Below, piece after piece: positions 1 to 11,845 of a DNA stretch of 64,000 nucleotides. The position numbers and the translations under genes are program-made. This stretch comes from Dacryopinax spathularia (Eukaryota; Basidiomycota; Dacrymycetes; Dacrymycetales; Dacrymycetaceae), in the NCBI GenBank assembly GCA_037974965.1, contig JBBPFI010000001.1, positions 2,294,001 through 2,358,000 on the forward strand. Reading direction: 5' to 3'. Every line of letters begins with the position of its first letter. Within the stretch, counting starts at the first letter, position 1. The notes under the pieces were generated by a model, which ran no database searches, was not told the origin of the DNA, and saw only the letters and a program-made list of their open reading frames with translations.

Positions 1-2929
1 CACTGTACATGATCCTGCAGCAAGCAGGACATACGCTCGTCCTCGGCTGGGAGTCGATCTTCCAGATGCTTTCCGGTGTCATCCGACTCGATGCGTACCC
101 AAGGGAGGAGTCATCGCAAGAAGTTCAGCTCGGTTCGCCGAAGAAGCGGCCTGCACCTATCGTCACTGCTCCTGTCAAGAATGATGCGGCTCTTATCCGT
201 GTGGCCTTCTCCTCGCTCAAACTTATATGCAGCGACTATCTGCCCTCACTCAGCGTCGAGCAACTGCGACTGTGCATCACGACGCTGGTCACGTTCGGCC
301 AGCAGAAGGAAGATCTTAATATCGCATTGACGGCCGGTAGTGGGCTCTTGTCGAATTTATCCGATTACATTCAAACCAAGCGAGTGGGCTCGAAACCGGA
401 ATATGACGCCATTTGGATGTTCCTTCTAAATCAGCTGCTGGTGCTGTGCAACGATAGCCGAGCAGAAGCCAGGAATGGATCGATTCAGACGCTATCGAGG
501 ACCCTCCAATTGTACGGCACTACGATGACCAACGAGATGTGGGATGAATGCTTGTGGAAGGTACTATTACGACTTCTCGAGACCTTGCAAAAGTGTTCGA
601 ATTCCACTTTGGCCACTGGCATCTCCCCTGTGTCCCCGCCTTCCGCGGCCACGGCTGCACCTGTCAAATCATCCGACAGTGGCTGGGACGATACGAAGAT
701 TCTCGCATGGCAGTCCACGAGTGCGGTCATCAGCGAATATCTGTCCCGACCATTGTGCAAGCTTCCGAGCTTCTACATGGCCTGGGCTAAACTTCTCAGC
801 CACATCGAGTCCTCATTCCTCAACGAGCCGAATACTGTTGGAGCTGCAGCGATGCGTGCACTTGAGAGGATCATGAAAGCTTCAAATGCCTTGCAGGATC
901 TCGATAGTAGCAATCAGTCCACGTTCTGGGAAAGCGCTTGGAATACATGGTCGAAGGTAGGATCCCTCGCGATCGCCAATGACGGGACAAGGCGGGGCTA
1001 TACGCAAGACATCCTCTTATCCCTTATGGAGACGGGCAGCGTCATCTATGGGCTTTCCAGGAGTCAATGGAACATCGAACGGTGCCAAACATTGCTCTCC
1101 ATCTCGAGAGGGGTCATGGAATACCCTTCATCACCGGACTACAGGTTGGATGTCGACTCTCTCTCTCCTTGTCAAGCTGCAATTCTTCGGGTGGTTGAAG
1201 TCCTGGATGAGAACGTATCCGGAACCACCAGCCTTGTCCTCAAGGAAATGGCTCACTACACTCGTCTTGCCTTCCTGCCTTTCGCAGATGGGTTGAAAAC
1301 ACCCGTCACCGCAGTTTCGCCACAGTTTGCTGCTAGTAAAACAACACCTGCTCGGCAGGCAACGTACATCGCCGTGTCGAAAGCCATGATGCCCTCAATG
1401 GTTGATCGCTTCTCCTTAAACTGGACAAGAGCGGAGTTATACAATGATGGCGCAGTAGAGGCGCTCGTTTCGGTAAGAGTTAACACATCATTCTCGAAAC
1501 ATCAGGCTAAAGCTGCGAACAGGCATATGGCCTTCCCATGGCTCTGAAATACGCTTGCCCACAAGCCTCGCGCATTGGTGCAGATCCTCCGTTGTGGAAG
1601 ACCGCGACACGTAGCTTCATCTCTGTTCTTGGGAAAATAACAGCCGGGTTGGAGCAGCTCTCTGACGGTATGTCGCTCGCCCATGTGCTATGATAAAGCT
1701 AAAGTCATGTTCCTAGCGGTGCAAGAAGCAGCCATTGTGCGCATCTGGACGGAGATCATTCAGTGTCTGGAAGGAGCTCTACTTGCCGACTGGTGAGTGA
1801 GACCAACAATGCGATACCTTCGGGTCTAACTCCACCGCCCAGCTCTCCAGCACTGGCCATGTCATTAACGCAGCAGGACGAAGAAGAAGAATTTGATCGC
1901 TCTCTCCTATCCGCCACTGAACAGCACATCATCCCCCACCTCGGTCAATCCAAGCTCCCGGTCGATCTCGTCCAACGATTACCTCGTCTACTAGAGCAAA
2001 GCAGTGTGCTACATCAACCTGCACCCGACCCAAACTTTGTCCCCGTTCCGACTGTCGAGATCCCACCGTCAGCTCAGCACAAAGTACCACAAACCCCGCA
2101 ATCCATCATGCGATCTAGCTCCGATCACGCGATATACGGCGACCCGGTCTCGGTCAAAGCGCTTTCAAGAGAGCGCTTTCGCTATTGGTGAGCATCTGAG
2201 AATCGCGGGCCCTTGACGGTCAGACTGAGGCTTTTTCAGGTGTTTCGACCTTCTCTTTGTTACCTGTAGTAACGCCGCTCAAGGTAAAGATTTTGCAATC
2301 TCGGTTGCTCTTGGCTGACCTCCATCAGACCATGAGCAAGAACGCCGACGACTTGCTGCACTGAGCTTACCTACTTTGATTGGACGTTGCAAAGGCATAC
2401 TCGCATCGCATGTGGCCGATACCCAACTCTTAGGCAATATACCTTTTGCAAGGTACGGCCTTCCTCCGCAGTCGTCTTGCATCCTCTCATATTGAAGCAG
2501 GATACGCGAGGAAGAACTGCTGTATGTGCTTCGCAAGATGCTAAGTCTTCGGCTCTGGGTCGGTAGCTTCTGGGCCGCAATATCCGAGGATCCATCTTCA
2601 GATGCCCTCTCCCAGCCAAGTAGGCCCTATCCTTGCGCTCTCTGACTCTTCGCTCATTCTCCATACTAGGTTACGACCTGACCATGCCCGCTTCATCACT
2701 TATACGAGACCTGCTATTACGGTCAAGCCGAGCCCACTTCTACGTCCTGTACAATCTTCTTTGCCGGATTGCGTCAAGCAGCTACGCGACGCCAATCGCT
2801 TGGATTACTCCCGATCTCGGTCTCTCCGATGGTGCTGTCAAGGACTCTCCTGTTGACCCGGTCCTTGCCGATGCACGGCAGCTTGCAAGTGCATGCTTAC
2901 TGGAACTGGGCAGAGAGATGGGCCTGTAA
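1..2929 (+). CDS. MON2: MON2 homologue, C-terminal half (5' end outside window)
   Basis: Mon2 is a large HEAT-repeat, Arf-GEF-related scaffold that works with Dopey/Neo1 flippase complexes in Golgi-endosome traffic. The reading frame is open to the left edge, so the N-terminal half lies outside. Visible family marks are the segment around EARNGSIQTLSRTLQLYG, then MWDECLWKVLLRLLE, and DVDSLSPCQAAILRVVEVLD, in the order seen in Mon2. After a long first exon (to about 1472) come short exons joined by canonical introns (for example 1473-1522; donor at 1668, exon resuming at 1717) ending in ELGREMGL and a TAA stop at 2927-2929. About 850 residues are encoded here, against roughly 1600-1700 for whole family members. 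It converges with the next gene; the 3' ends are 119 bp apart. The family call is from motif order by eye and is fairly firm. Confidence 0.85.
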
Positions 2930-3048
2930 GGAACTGTGAAAAGTATACCGACTCCCAATGTATTTCTACCTCAGTTGCATCATAGCTGGATGATATTCTA
3001 CACAGCTCGCATTGGAAAACCCCGTCTCTGCGCACTCGGTATCCACCC

Positions 3049-4143
3049 TTACTCAAGTAGTTCAGGCTCCACCACTCCCGTTTGTTGAACGATTAGGCCA
3101 TAATGCTCTGTGCGACGATGACGGTCAAAGTCAAAGATCTGGGAAGCCTCAGGTATGAGTGTGGAATCACTAGAATCATCGAAGCGACTTGCCTTCTCCT
3201 TCCCTTGTCTGCAGTCTTCCAGATCAATCTCAGCGACGACAACCTCGTCATCGTCCGTCTTGGCTTCCGCAATAATGTGCCCTTCCGAGTCGACGACGCA
3301 GCTGCCGCCGATCATACCGAACTTGCCGTCATCCGCACCTGCTCGCGCTGCGCATACGCTGAAGCAGGCGTTCGCGTAGCTGTTGTACTGCATGACGAGC
3401 TTGTGGTGGAACATGACCTCCTGATAATCTTCCTCGAGTGTCGTAGCCTTCCGGCTTCCCCAGAGCTCAGGCGCATGCGAGGTGGTATTATACCCAATAA
3501 GCATCAGCTCCATGCCCTGGAGACCATAAACGCGCCAAGGCTCCGGCCATCGTCGATCATTACAGATCAGTTGTCCCAAAATGGGATCGCCCTTGCCGAT
3601 CGTCGAGCCCGAAACATTGTCGCCTTTCTTCACCGCGCCCTTGATAAGTCCAGGAGCGCGAAAAGCCTTGAACGGCAAATCTCCAGGGAGGAAATAGCGT
3701 TTCTCGAGCTGGTTGACCGCGTCCGGTTTGTCGTACGGCTCGAACGTCCCCGGCAGGTGCACCTTCCGATAACGGGAGATGATCTTCCCCAGCGTGGCAG
3801 AATAATAGAAGGAAGAATTATAGTGTTTCCCATCTGTCGTGAGCTCGCCATAGCCAAGATAGAAATCGACCTTCTTCTCCTGGGCCGCGTCGAACAGCGG
3901 CTTCAGAAGGGGAGAATCGGCAATGTCCCCCTTCTCGAACCATTTGTCTAACTCTTCTCCATCTGGGATCAGGTGGCGAGGGAAGAAAGTTGTGAGGGTT
4001 AGTTCGGGGAAGACGACAATCTGAGCTCCTTGGGAGGCAGCGGTGAAGAAGAGCCGGAGGAGACGCTCGAGGACTTCTTCTTTCGGTGTTGTGAGGTGGA
4101 CGGGGCCGACTTGGGCAGCGGCGACTTTCAGGATCCGCGGCAT
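3049..4143 (-). CDS. N-carbamoyl-D-amino-acid hydrolase (nitrilase superfamily)
   Basis: This is a single-exon 364-residue enzyme of the nitrilase/CN-hydrolase superfamily. It is closest to N-carbamoyl-D-amino-acid amidohydrolase, which hydrolyses N-carbamoyl amino acids to the amino acid, CO2 and ammonia. The Glu-Lys-Cys triad is visible: E47 in FPELTLTTFFPR, K127 in RYRKVHLPG and C194 in LICNDRRWPE. The phrases ELTLTTFFPR, LEKRYFLPGDL and CNDRRWPEPWRV are characteristic of this subfamily rather than of nitrilases or beta-ureidopropionases in general. Relative to the bacterial enzyme there are about 22 extra residues between the catalytic Lys and Cys, in a Gly/Lys-rich loop around residues 165-188. 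No signal peptide is seen, so it is probably cytosolic. Substrate stereospecificity is inferred from the subfamily. Confidence 0.9.
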   Translation of the reverse strand: MPRILKVAAAQVGPVHLTTPKEEVLERLLRLFFTAASQGAQIVVFPELTLTTFFPRHLIPDGEELDKWFEKGDIADSPLLKPLFDAAQEKKVDFYLGYGELTTDGKHYNSSFYYSATLGKIISRYRKVHLPGTFEPYDKPDAVNQLEKRYFLPGDLPFKAFRAPGLIKGAVKKGDNVSGSTIGKGDPILGQLICNDRRWPEPWRVYGLQGMELMLIGYNTTSHAPELWGSRKATTLEEDYQEVMFHHKLVMQYNSYANACFSVCAARAGADDGKFGMIGGSCVVDSEGHIIAEAKTDDDEVVVAEIDLEDCRQGKEKASRFDDSSDSTLIPEASQIFDFDRHRRTEHYGLIVQQTGVVEPELLE

Positions 4144-4491
4144 TGTTGACAGGTCGGCTTGTCTTGGGCTAGGTGGAACGGGTCGCTAGAGACGAGATTG
4201 ATGGGTGAGCACATTTTATGTGGAGTTGGGGGAAGGTTATCGATAAGACCCCTGCCGACCGGCTTCGTTCCGGGATGAAAGAAGCACAACAACCACGTGA
4301 TCGTCATTCATCCCGACGGCGATCGCCGATGAGTCCTTTGTTCCCTTTGCCGGAGTGATTGCAGTTTCATCAGCACCAGTATCTTAGGAGTCGTGACCAA
4401 CTATTATGAGATCCACCAAAAAGCAACACGAGTACTTTACATCCTCCGTCAACCTCGCGACTAACAGGAAATAACTGAGAGCACTAAAAGC
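4144..4491. other. Intergenic: hydrolase promoter and protease 3' end
   Basis: This stretch lies upstream of the hydrolase start at 4143 and downstream of the OMA1-type gene stop at 4492. I see no coding potential and no clear core promoter motif. Confidence 0.5.
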
Positions 4492-6667
4492 TCACGTCCT
4501 CCTCCTCCCCCCAATCCACTTCAACCACTCCTCATCAACCGGATCCACCTCTCCCACAGGTCTAGTCCTCTCTTCCTGCCCACCGGGGAGCGGCACTGGT
4601 CCCCTTCTCGGCCTAGGCGGCGGGGGCATACCGGCGGGCATACCAGCCGGCGCGCGCGGAGTATGCGGACGCTCAGCGTAGGGATCTTGCCAGACACTTT
4701 CGCCTGTCGGGTCCAGCTCTACACTGTGAGAGGGGATGGCGAAGGGTTCGAAGATCGGTGCGGGGGCGGGAGGAGAGCGCGCGCGGGAGTGGGAGGGGCC
4801 GAGGAAGGGCTCGGATAAGCGGTTGGCGATGTCGTCTTTGAATGCTTCGAAGCGGGAGGTGGTCGTGTCTGGGCAGGCGGAGGCAGCGCGGATGTCGAGT
4901 GCTTCGGGTGTCCATTTTTCTAGGTTCTGCGGGGAAGGGCGGGGTGTTAGCTCATCTTCTATTTGAAAATATGACAGGAATGGGATGGAAGGAGAAGTCG
5001 GGGGAGGTAGGATGGGAGAGATGGAGGTCGACAGGAGAGATGGAGTGAGACGGGAGAGGAGACGGGAAAAGGACGCACATGGATCCGTTTCTCGCTACTC
5101 GGATGCGTGCTCACAAAATCAAACTTGCTCAAAAGGCCCCCACCGTGCTGTTTCTCCACTTCGGTCATGCGTACCCACACCCTAAACACATGCGTCAGCA
5201 CCTGGAGTCCTGGACCATTTGCTGTTGAATGGGAAGGAGGATGAGGGGCTTACTGGGAGGCTTCGCGTGGGTCGAAGCAGGCTTGGGCCATTAGACGGAG
5301 ACCGATGCGGTCGGCTTCACTTTCCTGCGCTCTGGAGTTGGGCAGCCTGCGCCACAACATGACATCAGCATTTCATCCTGCACCTGTCCCCGCCTAACCC
5401 CGCCTTTACTCCGCTCCGTAGGCCAGACGGTGGACGAGCGAGAAAGGGTGGGAAGGAAGGGAGAGGGAAATGACGAAAAGGAACATACTGCAAGAGGAAG
5501 GTGAGCCCCATCCTGGTCAGACCCATATCCACCCCCAGCACGAAAGTGAGCAGGTAGCCGAGGAACATGAGCACTTTTACTTGGGACATGCGTTCTGCTC
5601 CATGCCTCACGACCTGATGTGCAATTTCTTACCGCACCCGCCGAGAGTCAGCAGAGCGAGCTTAGGGGGAAGGAAGGGAAAGGGTGATGGAGAGGGAGAG
5701 GGACGTACCGTGTCCCAAGACTGTTGCTAAGCCCGCGTCGTCCGCCGCTACAGGTAGGATACCGGTGAAGACGAATATCTTCTTCCCTACCCACAGACAC
5801 TTCCATCAGCCACATCGGAGGCGCACGAAAGGTGAGGTCAGACGTACCAGGCAAAACGAACGCATTCGGCGTCTTAGGATCATTAATCACATAAATCTCC
5901 CACGCGCTATCCTCCCCCATCTCATTCCCAAACCCCGCCTCTCCCTCGCCCACATCCACGCCCCCCAGTCCCCAGCCTCCCGACCCCCTACCCCTCTTCA
6001 CGCCATGCGTCCCGCCGGGTACGACTACCCCTAGCCCGGCGGAGCGGACGATCCGATCGGCTATGGTTTGGCAGTACCGCACGAGTGGGTGGGATGGAGG
6101 GAGGAGCTTGGGGGCGACTTCGTGCATTATTTCTTGGAAGGAGGCAGCGGCGTACTCGGCTTCGGATTGCGGGGAGAGGTCCATGAACCTCCAGCGACCC
6201 GTTTGGGGGACTTGTTCCAGACTGGGACAGCAGTATCAGCCTCAGCTCATCATTACTTGCATCCTTCCTCCCTCCTTGTCCTGCATAGCAGGGAAGAAAG
6301 AAGGTTGAGGGGAGAGAGAGTGGGAGAGAAAGGCGTACTGAGAAACATAGTACACCCCCCCACCAGCCACAACAACACCCAAAATCCTGATCCTCCAATC
6401 GCCCAAGAACCCCCCGCTAGGCTTTCCACCTTCGGGCGTAGGGCCATTCGGCCCAGTCTCTTCAGGTTGGCCAAAATGGATCACATACGGGTCGGGCCGT
6501 TTTTGTCTGAGGGAGATGGAGGTCGATAGGCATCTCCTGGGAAGCTGGGCGGGTGGATGAGGCTGGGTAGGGCGCTGTGAGATGGCGAGGGGCGTGGGGA
6601 GGCGGGCTGGTCGGGCGAAGGTGGTTCGGAGGAGGGGAGAGGAACGGAGTAGACGAGGGAGGGACAT
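4492..6667 (-). CDS. OMA1: OMA1-type mitochondrial M48 metalloendopeptidase
   Basis: OMA1 is a zinc metalloprotease of the mitochondrial inner membrane that cleaves stressed membrane proteins. The start at 6667 opens an Arg/Ser/Pro-rich presequence (MSLPRLLRSSPLLRTTFARP) followed by a membrane segment, RILGVVVAGGGVYYVS. The conserved ETGR-like block follows as PQTGRWRFMDLSPQSE, then WEIYVINDPKTPNAFVLPG. The zinc site HEIAH is restored when the intron after VLGH is removed: the H is upstream of the splice and EIAHQVVRHGAERMSQ downstream. The third ligand lies in SRAQESEADRIGL. The C-terminal motif THPSSEKRI is also typical. A proline-rich tail of about 100 residues ends in GGRRRT. Introns are short with GTACGY-type donors. 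The gene is complete and no inactivating change is seen. Confidence 0.9.
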
Positions 6668-7144
6668 GTTGCCCTTGTGTCCTTCCAGTACTGTCCCCTT
6701 TGCACAAAGTAGTGTACAACACCAACGAGCGTTGCCTAGGAGCAGTATGTAGTCGACTCGAGCTGAGAGGCTGCTGAAATAGACCTGCTTCGGTTTCTCG
6801 ATCAATCCGCGACGATGACGCGGGTCAACGTGCCGCAATGCCGAAGCACTGTACGACCAATCGGCGATACCGATGTGAAAAGAACATGTCGGCGATAAGA
6901 CGCGCACGGGCGTTCCTGGAGAGATCTAACTCGGAGAGATCCAGAAGGTACAGCAGAAATAAATAGCGATTATGTACCAAGTAGGGGAGAGGAGCGTATA
7001 ACACAGTCAAGGCTAAGGCTAGGAGTACATCAAATCCTTCAATCCGTCAATCCGTCAATCCGGCAGTCCAAAAAATACGGGGTAAAATCAAATACGGGAA
7101 TCAAATCCATCCAACCCAACCCAGTGTCCACTGCACCAGCTACG
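6668..7144. other. Intergenic: OMA1 promoter and BTB-gene 3' region
   Basis: This holds the upstream region of the protease gene and the 3' end of the BTB gene. Near 7027-7060 there is a short tandem run of the 8-mer AATCCGTC. Nothing else is recognised. Confidence 0.4.
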
Positions 7145-10100
7145 CTACACCAACCCAATGACGACGCTCACCCTCAGCCCGCCCTCCCCTTCCCCCAACC
7201 CCACCGCCTCTCCTCCCTCGCCGGCCCCCGCCCCTTCCCTCAAACAACTGCTCTTCCACCCCCAACTCTGCCCAACGTCAAACTTGTCCGGCGCGCTGCT
7301 GAACCGGGTCAGGACTGCCCCGAGGGAGGAACAGCACGTGACGGAAAAGTAGGCCCGGAGGGTCTGGCGGGGGTCGCGGTATGGGGTTTGTGGCGCTGAG
7401 GGGGGGTAGGAGGCGGGTGCGCCGCCTGCACCTGCGCCTCCGCCTCCGCCTGCTAGACCAGTTGACGCGCTCGCGGAGGGGAAAGGGAATGCCGACGGCG
7501 GGGACTGATTAGAAGCTCCTGGAGTAGGAGGACCGGGCGAGTGGACGGCACTAGTGGGTGTACCGGGTAAAGGAGGACTAGCGCTCCGACTGAGCGGGTT
7601 TGCGCTCTCGCGCGTTGTCAGCCGAGGCGTCGCTGCTCTGGGAAACGGGATCGGGCTCGGCGTTGGTGCTCGGCCGGGAGTCGCTGGGCCCGCATGCCAC
7701 GTAGCGGCCATATGGAGCGGTATGCTCCCCGGCGGGGCTTGACTGCCTGGTGTAGCAGGTGTAGCAGTGGCGAACGAAAGGGAAGAGGCGGCACTGTCTT
7801 CCCTCCTGTGCTGGGCCGTTCCCGGTCTTCCTCCGCCTGCTGTTGTGGTTGTTGTTGCGGAAACGACGACGGAGGAAGGTGCGCTGGCGGGCGGGACGGG
7901 GTTGACCATGCTCCATCTCTGGACGTACACGCCCAACTGGGTATCCCTCTCCCTTTCCCCGCCCTGGCCCGGTGCGCCGCTGCCCGAGGAAGCAGAAGCG
8001 GACGCAGGCCCAGACCCGACGTCCTTGTCGTCTTTCTTCCGCTTGACAACTTGGATATAAACGTTGAAGAACGAGCCCGCGTAGAAGATCGTCCTGGAGT
8101 GTATTTTACTCGTCCCGCCTCCGCTGGTCGAAGAGGCGCCGGGGAGAGCGGGCCGTTTGTCCAGTTTGAGCGAAGCGGCGGAGAAGAATTCCACACTGAA
8201 TCTGTACGGCTCGAACGCTGTCCAGCCGAGGGAACGCTCGAGTCCTACGAGCGGGCTGGGGGCGTTGAGGATGCTATTTGCGGAGGCGGAGGGGGAGAGG
8301 GAAGCGACGATCTCGCGAAGGGTACGACGCCGACTGCCGATCCCGAACCAGGAACGTTCGTCCCACCCCGTCTTGCTCTTTGCGGATGAAGCATTGCCCG
8401 AGGAAGAGGAGACGGGAGCGGCGGCGGCGGCGACACTGGCACTGACCACACCAGCCGGGTTCCAGTCCCCGATCCGTTGCGCATCGTCAGGCGGCACAGC
8501 GTACCACGCGCTCTCCGGTCCCTCCTCATCTTCCTCTTCCTCATCCCCTTCCTCCACTTCTTCCTCTCCTGAATGTGCCAGCTGGGCAGATCGCTTCTGT
8601 TCCAGCAGGCGAGCAAGCTCCTCGACAGTCTTCATGAGCCCTATCTCGCCCTGTTTTCCCCCTATCTGGATGTTGGAGCCTACGACCTTGGCGCGCAAGG
8701 CCGCACCGGCCCAATGAGCGCGCTGCAGCACGCGGAGTGACGTATATGCACGTTTTGTGTGTGGTGACCGAGCAGCCGCGATCCGCTGGAGGTCGTCGAA
8801 CGTCTGTCGGAGCGCATAGCGCATACAGTCAGCTATTTTGCGCCCACCCAACACATAACGGGGGAGGGGAGGAGAACGAAAAGACGCACCATGTGGGAAT
8901 AAAACACGCCCTCTTCGAACAACCTCTTCCATTCCCTTTCTTCTTCTCGCTCTTTCTTCCTCTCCCTCTCCCTCTCTGCTAAGCTCCCTCCAGCAGCACG
9001 AGCAGCTCGCCATCCCTCTCGCCTAAGGTCGACGACCGTCCTACATACCTCCCACCGCTCAGACTCGTCCCTTACCCAGAACTCGTCCGCCCCCAACACG
9101 GCCCTCACCCACGCAGCTGGCAAACCCCCAAAGCCCCAGACCGCATACCCCGCTCCTGCTCCCACTCCCACCCCGGCTCCTGCGGCAGAAGCACCCTCAG
9201 GCGGGAAAGAGGAGAACGAAGCTGGCGAAGAAGGATGGGAGAGGAAGGCGGCTGATTCGTACGACAGGACATCTCGCCCCCAGCGACACAGCCAGGCTAC
9301 GCAGGTTTGGCCGAGGAGGTTCGTGGGAGTGCCGTAGGACGTCAGCCGCTGCTCTCCTGAGCCCTCTCCTCCGTCTGCCCTGCCCTTGCCGGCCGAAGAG
9401 GGAGAGGGAGAAGTAGGGATAGGAGTCCCACCGGGTGAGCCTGCGGACGCAGTAGCGGTGCTCTTGCTCGTCAGGAGGTCATCTTCGTCGCTCTCTACCC
9501 CTTCGCCCGTCGGCGTGTCAGGCGGAGAAAGGGAGATATCGCTCGAGTCGACGGAGAGGACGGACGCTGCGCGGGAGGTGGCGCGGGAGGTGGAGGTGCT
9601 CGGAAGGGGGGAATCGAGGAACGGACGGCCGAGGCCCTGGACACCTTCTTCTTCCCCTGCTTGACCTGGGCCATCCGAGTGCGCCGTACTGGAGGTCCCG
9701 CCGACCGGTGGGCCAAGCCCGAGTCCGATGGCGAACCCCAAATAACGGGCTACGGTCCATGGGCTGACAGTGGCGAGAAGAACCCGGGAGGTCTCCGTGA
9801 CGAGAGTGGGGATATGCAGATATGAGGCGGTTGCGAGTAGTGAGAGGAGCAGTCGTGGCACGCGCGAGGGTGCTGGTGGGTGGGGGAAGGAGGGCGTTAG
9901 TGGGTGTTGGGATGAGGGGATGTATGCTGCTGGAAGGGCGGGAAGCGGGGTAGGTCGATACAAGTGTGAGAGACATAGTCTACATCCATGTCAGCATCGA
10001 CTCTCCTCCACGTATCCGTAGACCGTACGGATCCGGATAGGATAGCAGGAGTAGAGAAAGTAGAGTACGCACTCAAAAGCCGCCCTGGTAATATTCGGAT

Positions 10101-10401
10101 CCTCAAACCTCAGCTCGACCGCCCTTCCCAGCCCTAACGCCTCCCGATACCCGCCCTCAAACAGCATCTCAAAGAACCCAGCTTGGAGGAGGACGACCTT
10201 GTGCATCCTATACTCCGCCCTCCAGGGTGAAAGGACGCGCAGGGTGACGTCGGCCGCTCGGCCAGAGAGGAACGAGGCGTGGAGGTGGTCGAGCAGGGTG
10301 GGGGACATCGTGCGTGCTGCTGCTGCTGCTGCTTGGGCTGAGGCTGAGGCTGAGGCTGCTGTGGCAGCGGCGGGGGAGAGGTTGTGGTGCGGGAGGGGCA
10401 T
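7145..10401 (-). CDS. BTB/POZ domain protein with long low-complexity C-terminal half
   Basis: This is a fungal BTB/POZ protein. After an Ala-rich start the BTB fold begins at about residue 35: LLDHLHASFLSGRAADVTLRVLSPWRAEYRMHKVVLLQAGFFEMLFEGGY is typical BTB core (quoted here as LLDHLHASFL, ADVTLRVLSP, MHKVVLLQAG). It continues into AFECVLYFLYS. The next exon carries the BACK-like helices (LLSLLATASYLHIPTLV). A further intron at about 8890-8805 joins GVFYSHM to TFDDLQRIAAA. The C-terminal half has a conserved beta-rich block (FRFSVEFFSA-like YRFSVEFFSAASLKLDKR, FYAGSFFNVYIQ) interrupted by Ser/Pro/Ala/Glu-rich stretches, and ends VSVVIGLV. The exact first splice near 10020-9930 is uncertain. 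Germ-cell-less-type BTB proteins share this layout, but a specific partner (for example a Cullin-3 ligase) is only inferred. Confidence 0.75.
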
Positions 10402-11845
10402 CTGAAGGACTTGAAGGGTAGGGGTTTATACAGCGCTTGTGCTGGGGCGACACGAGGCAGCGCGTGAAGAGAAGACTCTACAAAGTGTAATGGGTAATCG
10501 AGAGCAGTCGATGACGGGAGAGTGAAGTTCTTCCTCAGACGCCTGAACACGATCGAGCCTGTGTGTGCCCGTGATCGCAGAGGGAGAGGGGAGGAAGAAC
10601 CGCGCTGCGCCAAGCCGGCCAATTCCGACGCTGTGCTGTCCCAAGTTGATGCCAAGCTGGTCGAAGAAGGCGAGCGTGTGCTTGGGGTAGGCCGAGGGGA
10701 TCGCTACTCTTGCTTGAGCCGGCAGAGTAATACGCTGTAGGGTAAAGTAAGCACTGGCGGAATGCGGGTGATCGTTCACTGCGGGGTCGTGCGGGGCCCG
10801 CTGGGTAGGCGGCGGCGGACTACGTGCGTGTCGTTCGCCGGGTATAAGAAGCCAGGTTCGGCAGCAAGTTTCGTAATTCGACCCCTTTACAAAGAGGGAC
10901 AGACGCGCCAGAAGGGAAAGAGGAGAAGCAGGAAAGCGTGTGCGTTGACCCCTACTTTGCCCCTCGACACGACCCACACGAGTCCAAAGGGGGAGCTGCT
11001 CCACGGCCGGCCGCCTTACAACTCGGACCGGTATGAGAACCTCTTGGGAGGGGCAAGGCTTCGGCCGGACGATTGATGCGGCACGTGATCTGCCTTTCTT
11101 GCTGAGCGGCGAGGGTGACGAGGAAGAGAGGCAGATGTGCCGAGAGAGATTCGGTGATTGGGGCTGTGTTTCTCAGGGCGGGGTGATCGGCGGGTTTTTG
11201 GGCTTGGCACGTTCGTCCGCTCTGGGATGGTGGGTTGATGGGCGGGAGGATGACGGTTTGTGGTGCTTGGAGTTGGTTGTAGGGGAGGAAGTAGGCGTGG
11301 ATGCGTTGCTCAGATGGGTAGTTGGGAAAGCTCGCTGTGGGTCGCTTTTGTGCTTTACAGGCGTTAGTAGACTGTATTTCTTCTCAGCTGAGTTGACCCC
11401 TCCTTTTTCCCTGAATAACCTCGTTCAGCATCACCCTGAGCTCTTCCCTCACAGAACCTGCATCCTTTATAACAGTCCCAGTCGTCCCTGACAAGATCCT
11501 TCAATGCGTCATAGCCATCCAACTATGTAACTTATCATGTTGTTGTCAACCCATTAGATTTGAGCGACGTATCATCGGCACTCCACCATTATCCCCGCGA
11601 TAACGAGCCGCGCCTCCGACTACTGCTGTAGGAGGAGTTGTTGGGGTCCCCGCCAAGCCTCGGATGATCGTGCGCGTCAAAGGTGGCCATATCTCGCCAT
11701 CCTTGGGGAGGACGATGTCGGTGGCACTCGATTTTCTCAGTATCACGGCTCTGCGCTAGCATCTCTCGTCTTCCTCTCCTCTCTCCTCCGCCTGGTCGTC
11801 CCCTCTTCTTTACATCGCCGATAACCACCCTCAATCCAGACGAAG
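10402..11845. other. Long divergent intergenic region between BTB and DUF1275 genes
   Basis: These 1.4 kb separate two divergently transcribed genes and should hold both promoters. Open frames exist on both strands (for example 10426-11004 minus and 11033-11491 plus), but they have no recognisable motifs and atypical composition, so I do not call them. CT-rich stretches near 11740-11830 may be the DUF1275 5' leader. Confidence 0.5.

Noticed and set aside
3103-3951. 282-codon open frame on the plus strand
   Set aside because: It lies fully antisense to the carbamoyl hydrolase, whose catalytic triad is clear. It is a shadow frame caused by GC-rich codon usage.
7694-8389. 231-codon plus-strand frame
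   Set aside because: It is antisense to the low-complexity part of the BTB gene, with Arg/Gly-rich biased composition and no motif.
10426-11004. 192-codon minus-strand frame upstream of the BTB gene
   Set aside because: It has no domain and no splice logic, and it lies in the probable promoter/5' leader of the BTB gene.
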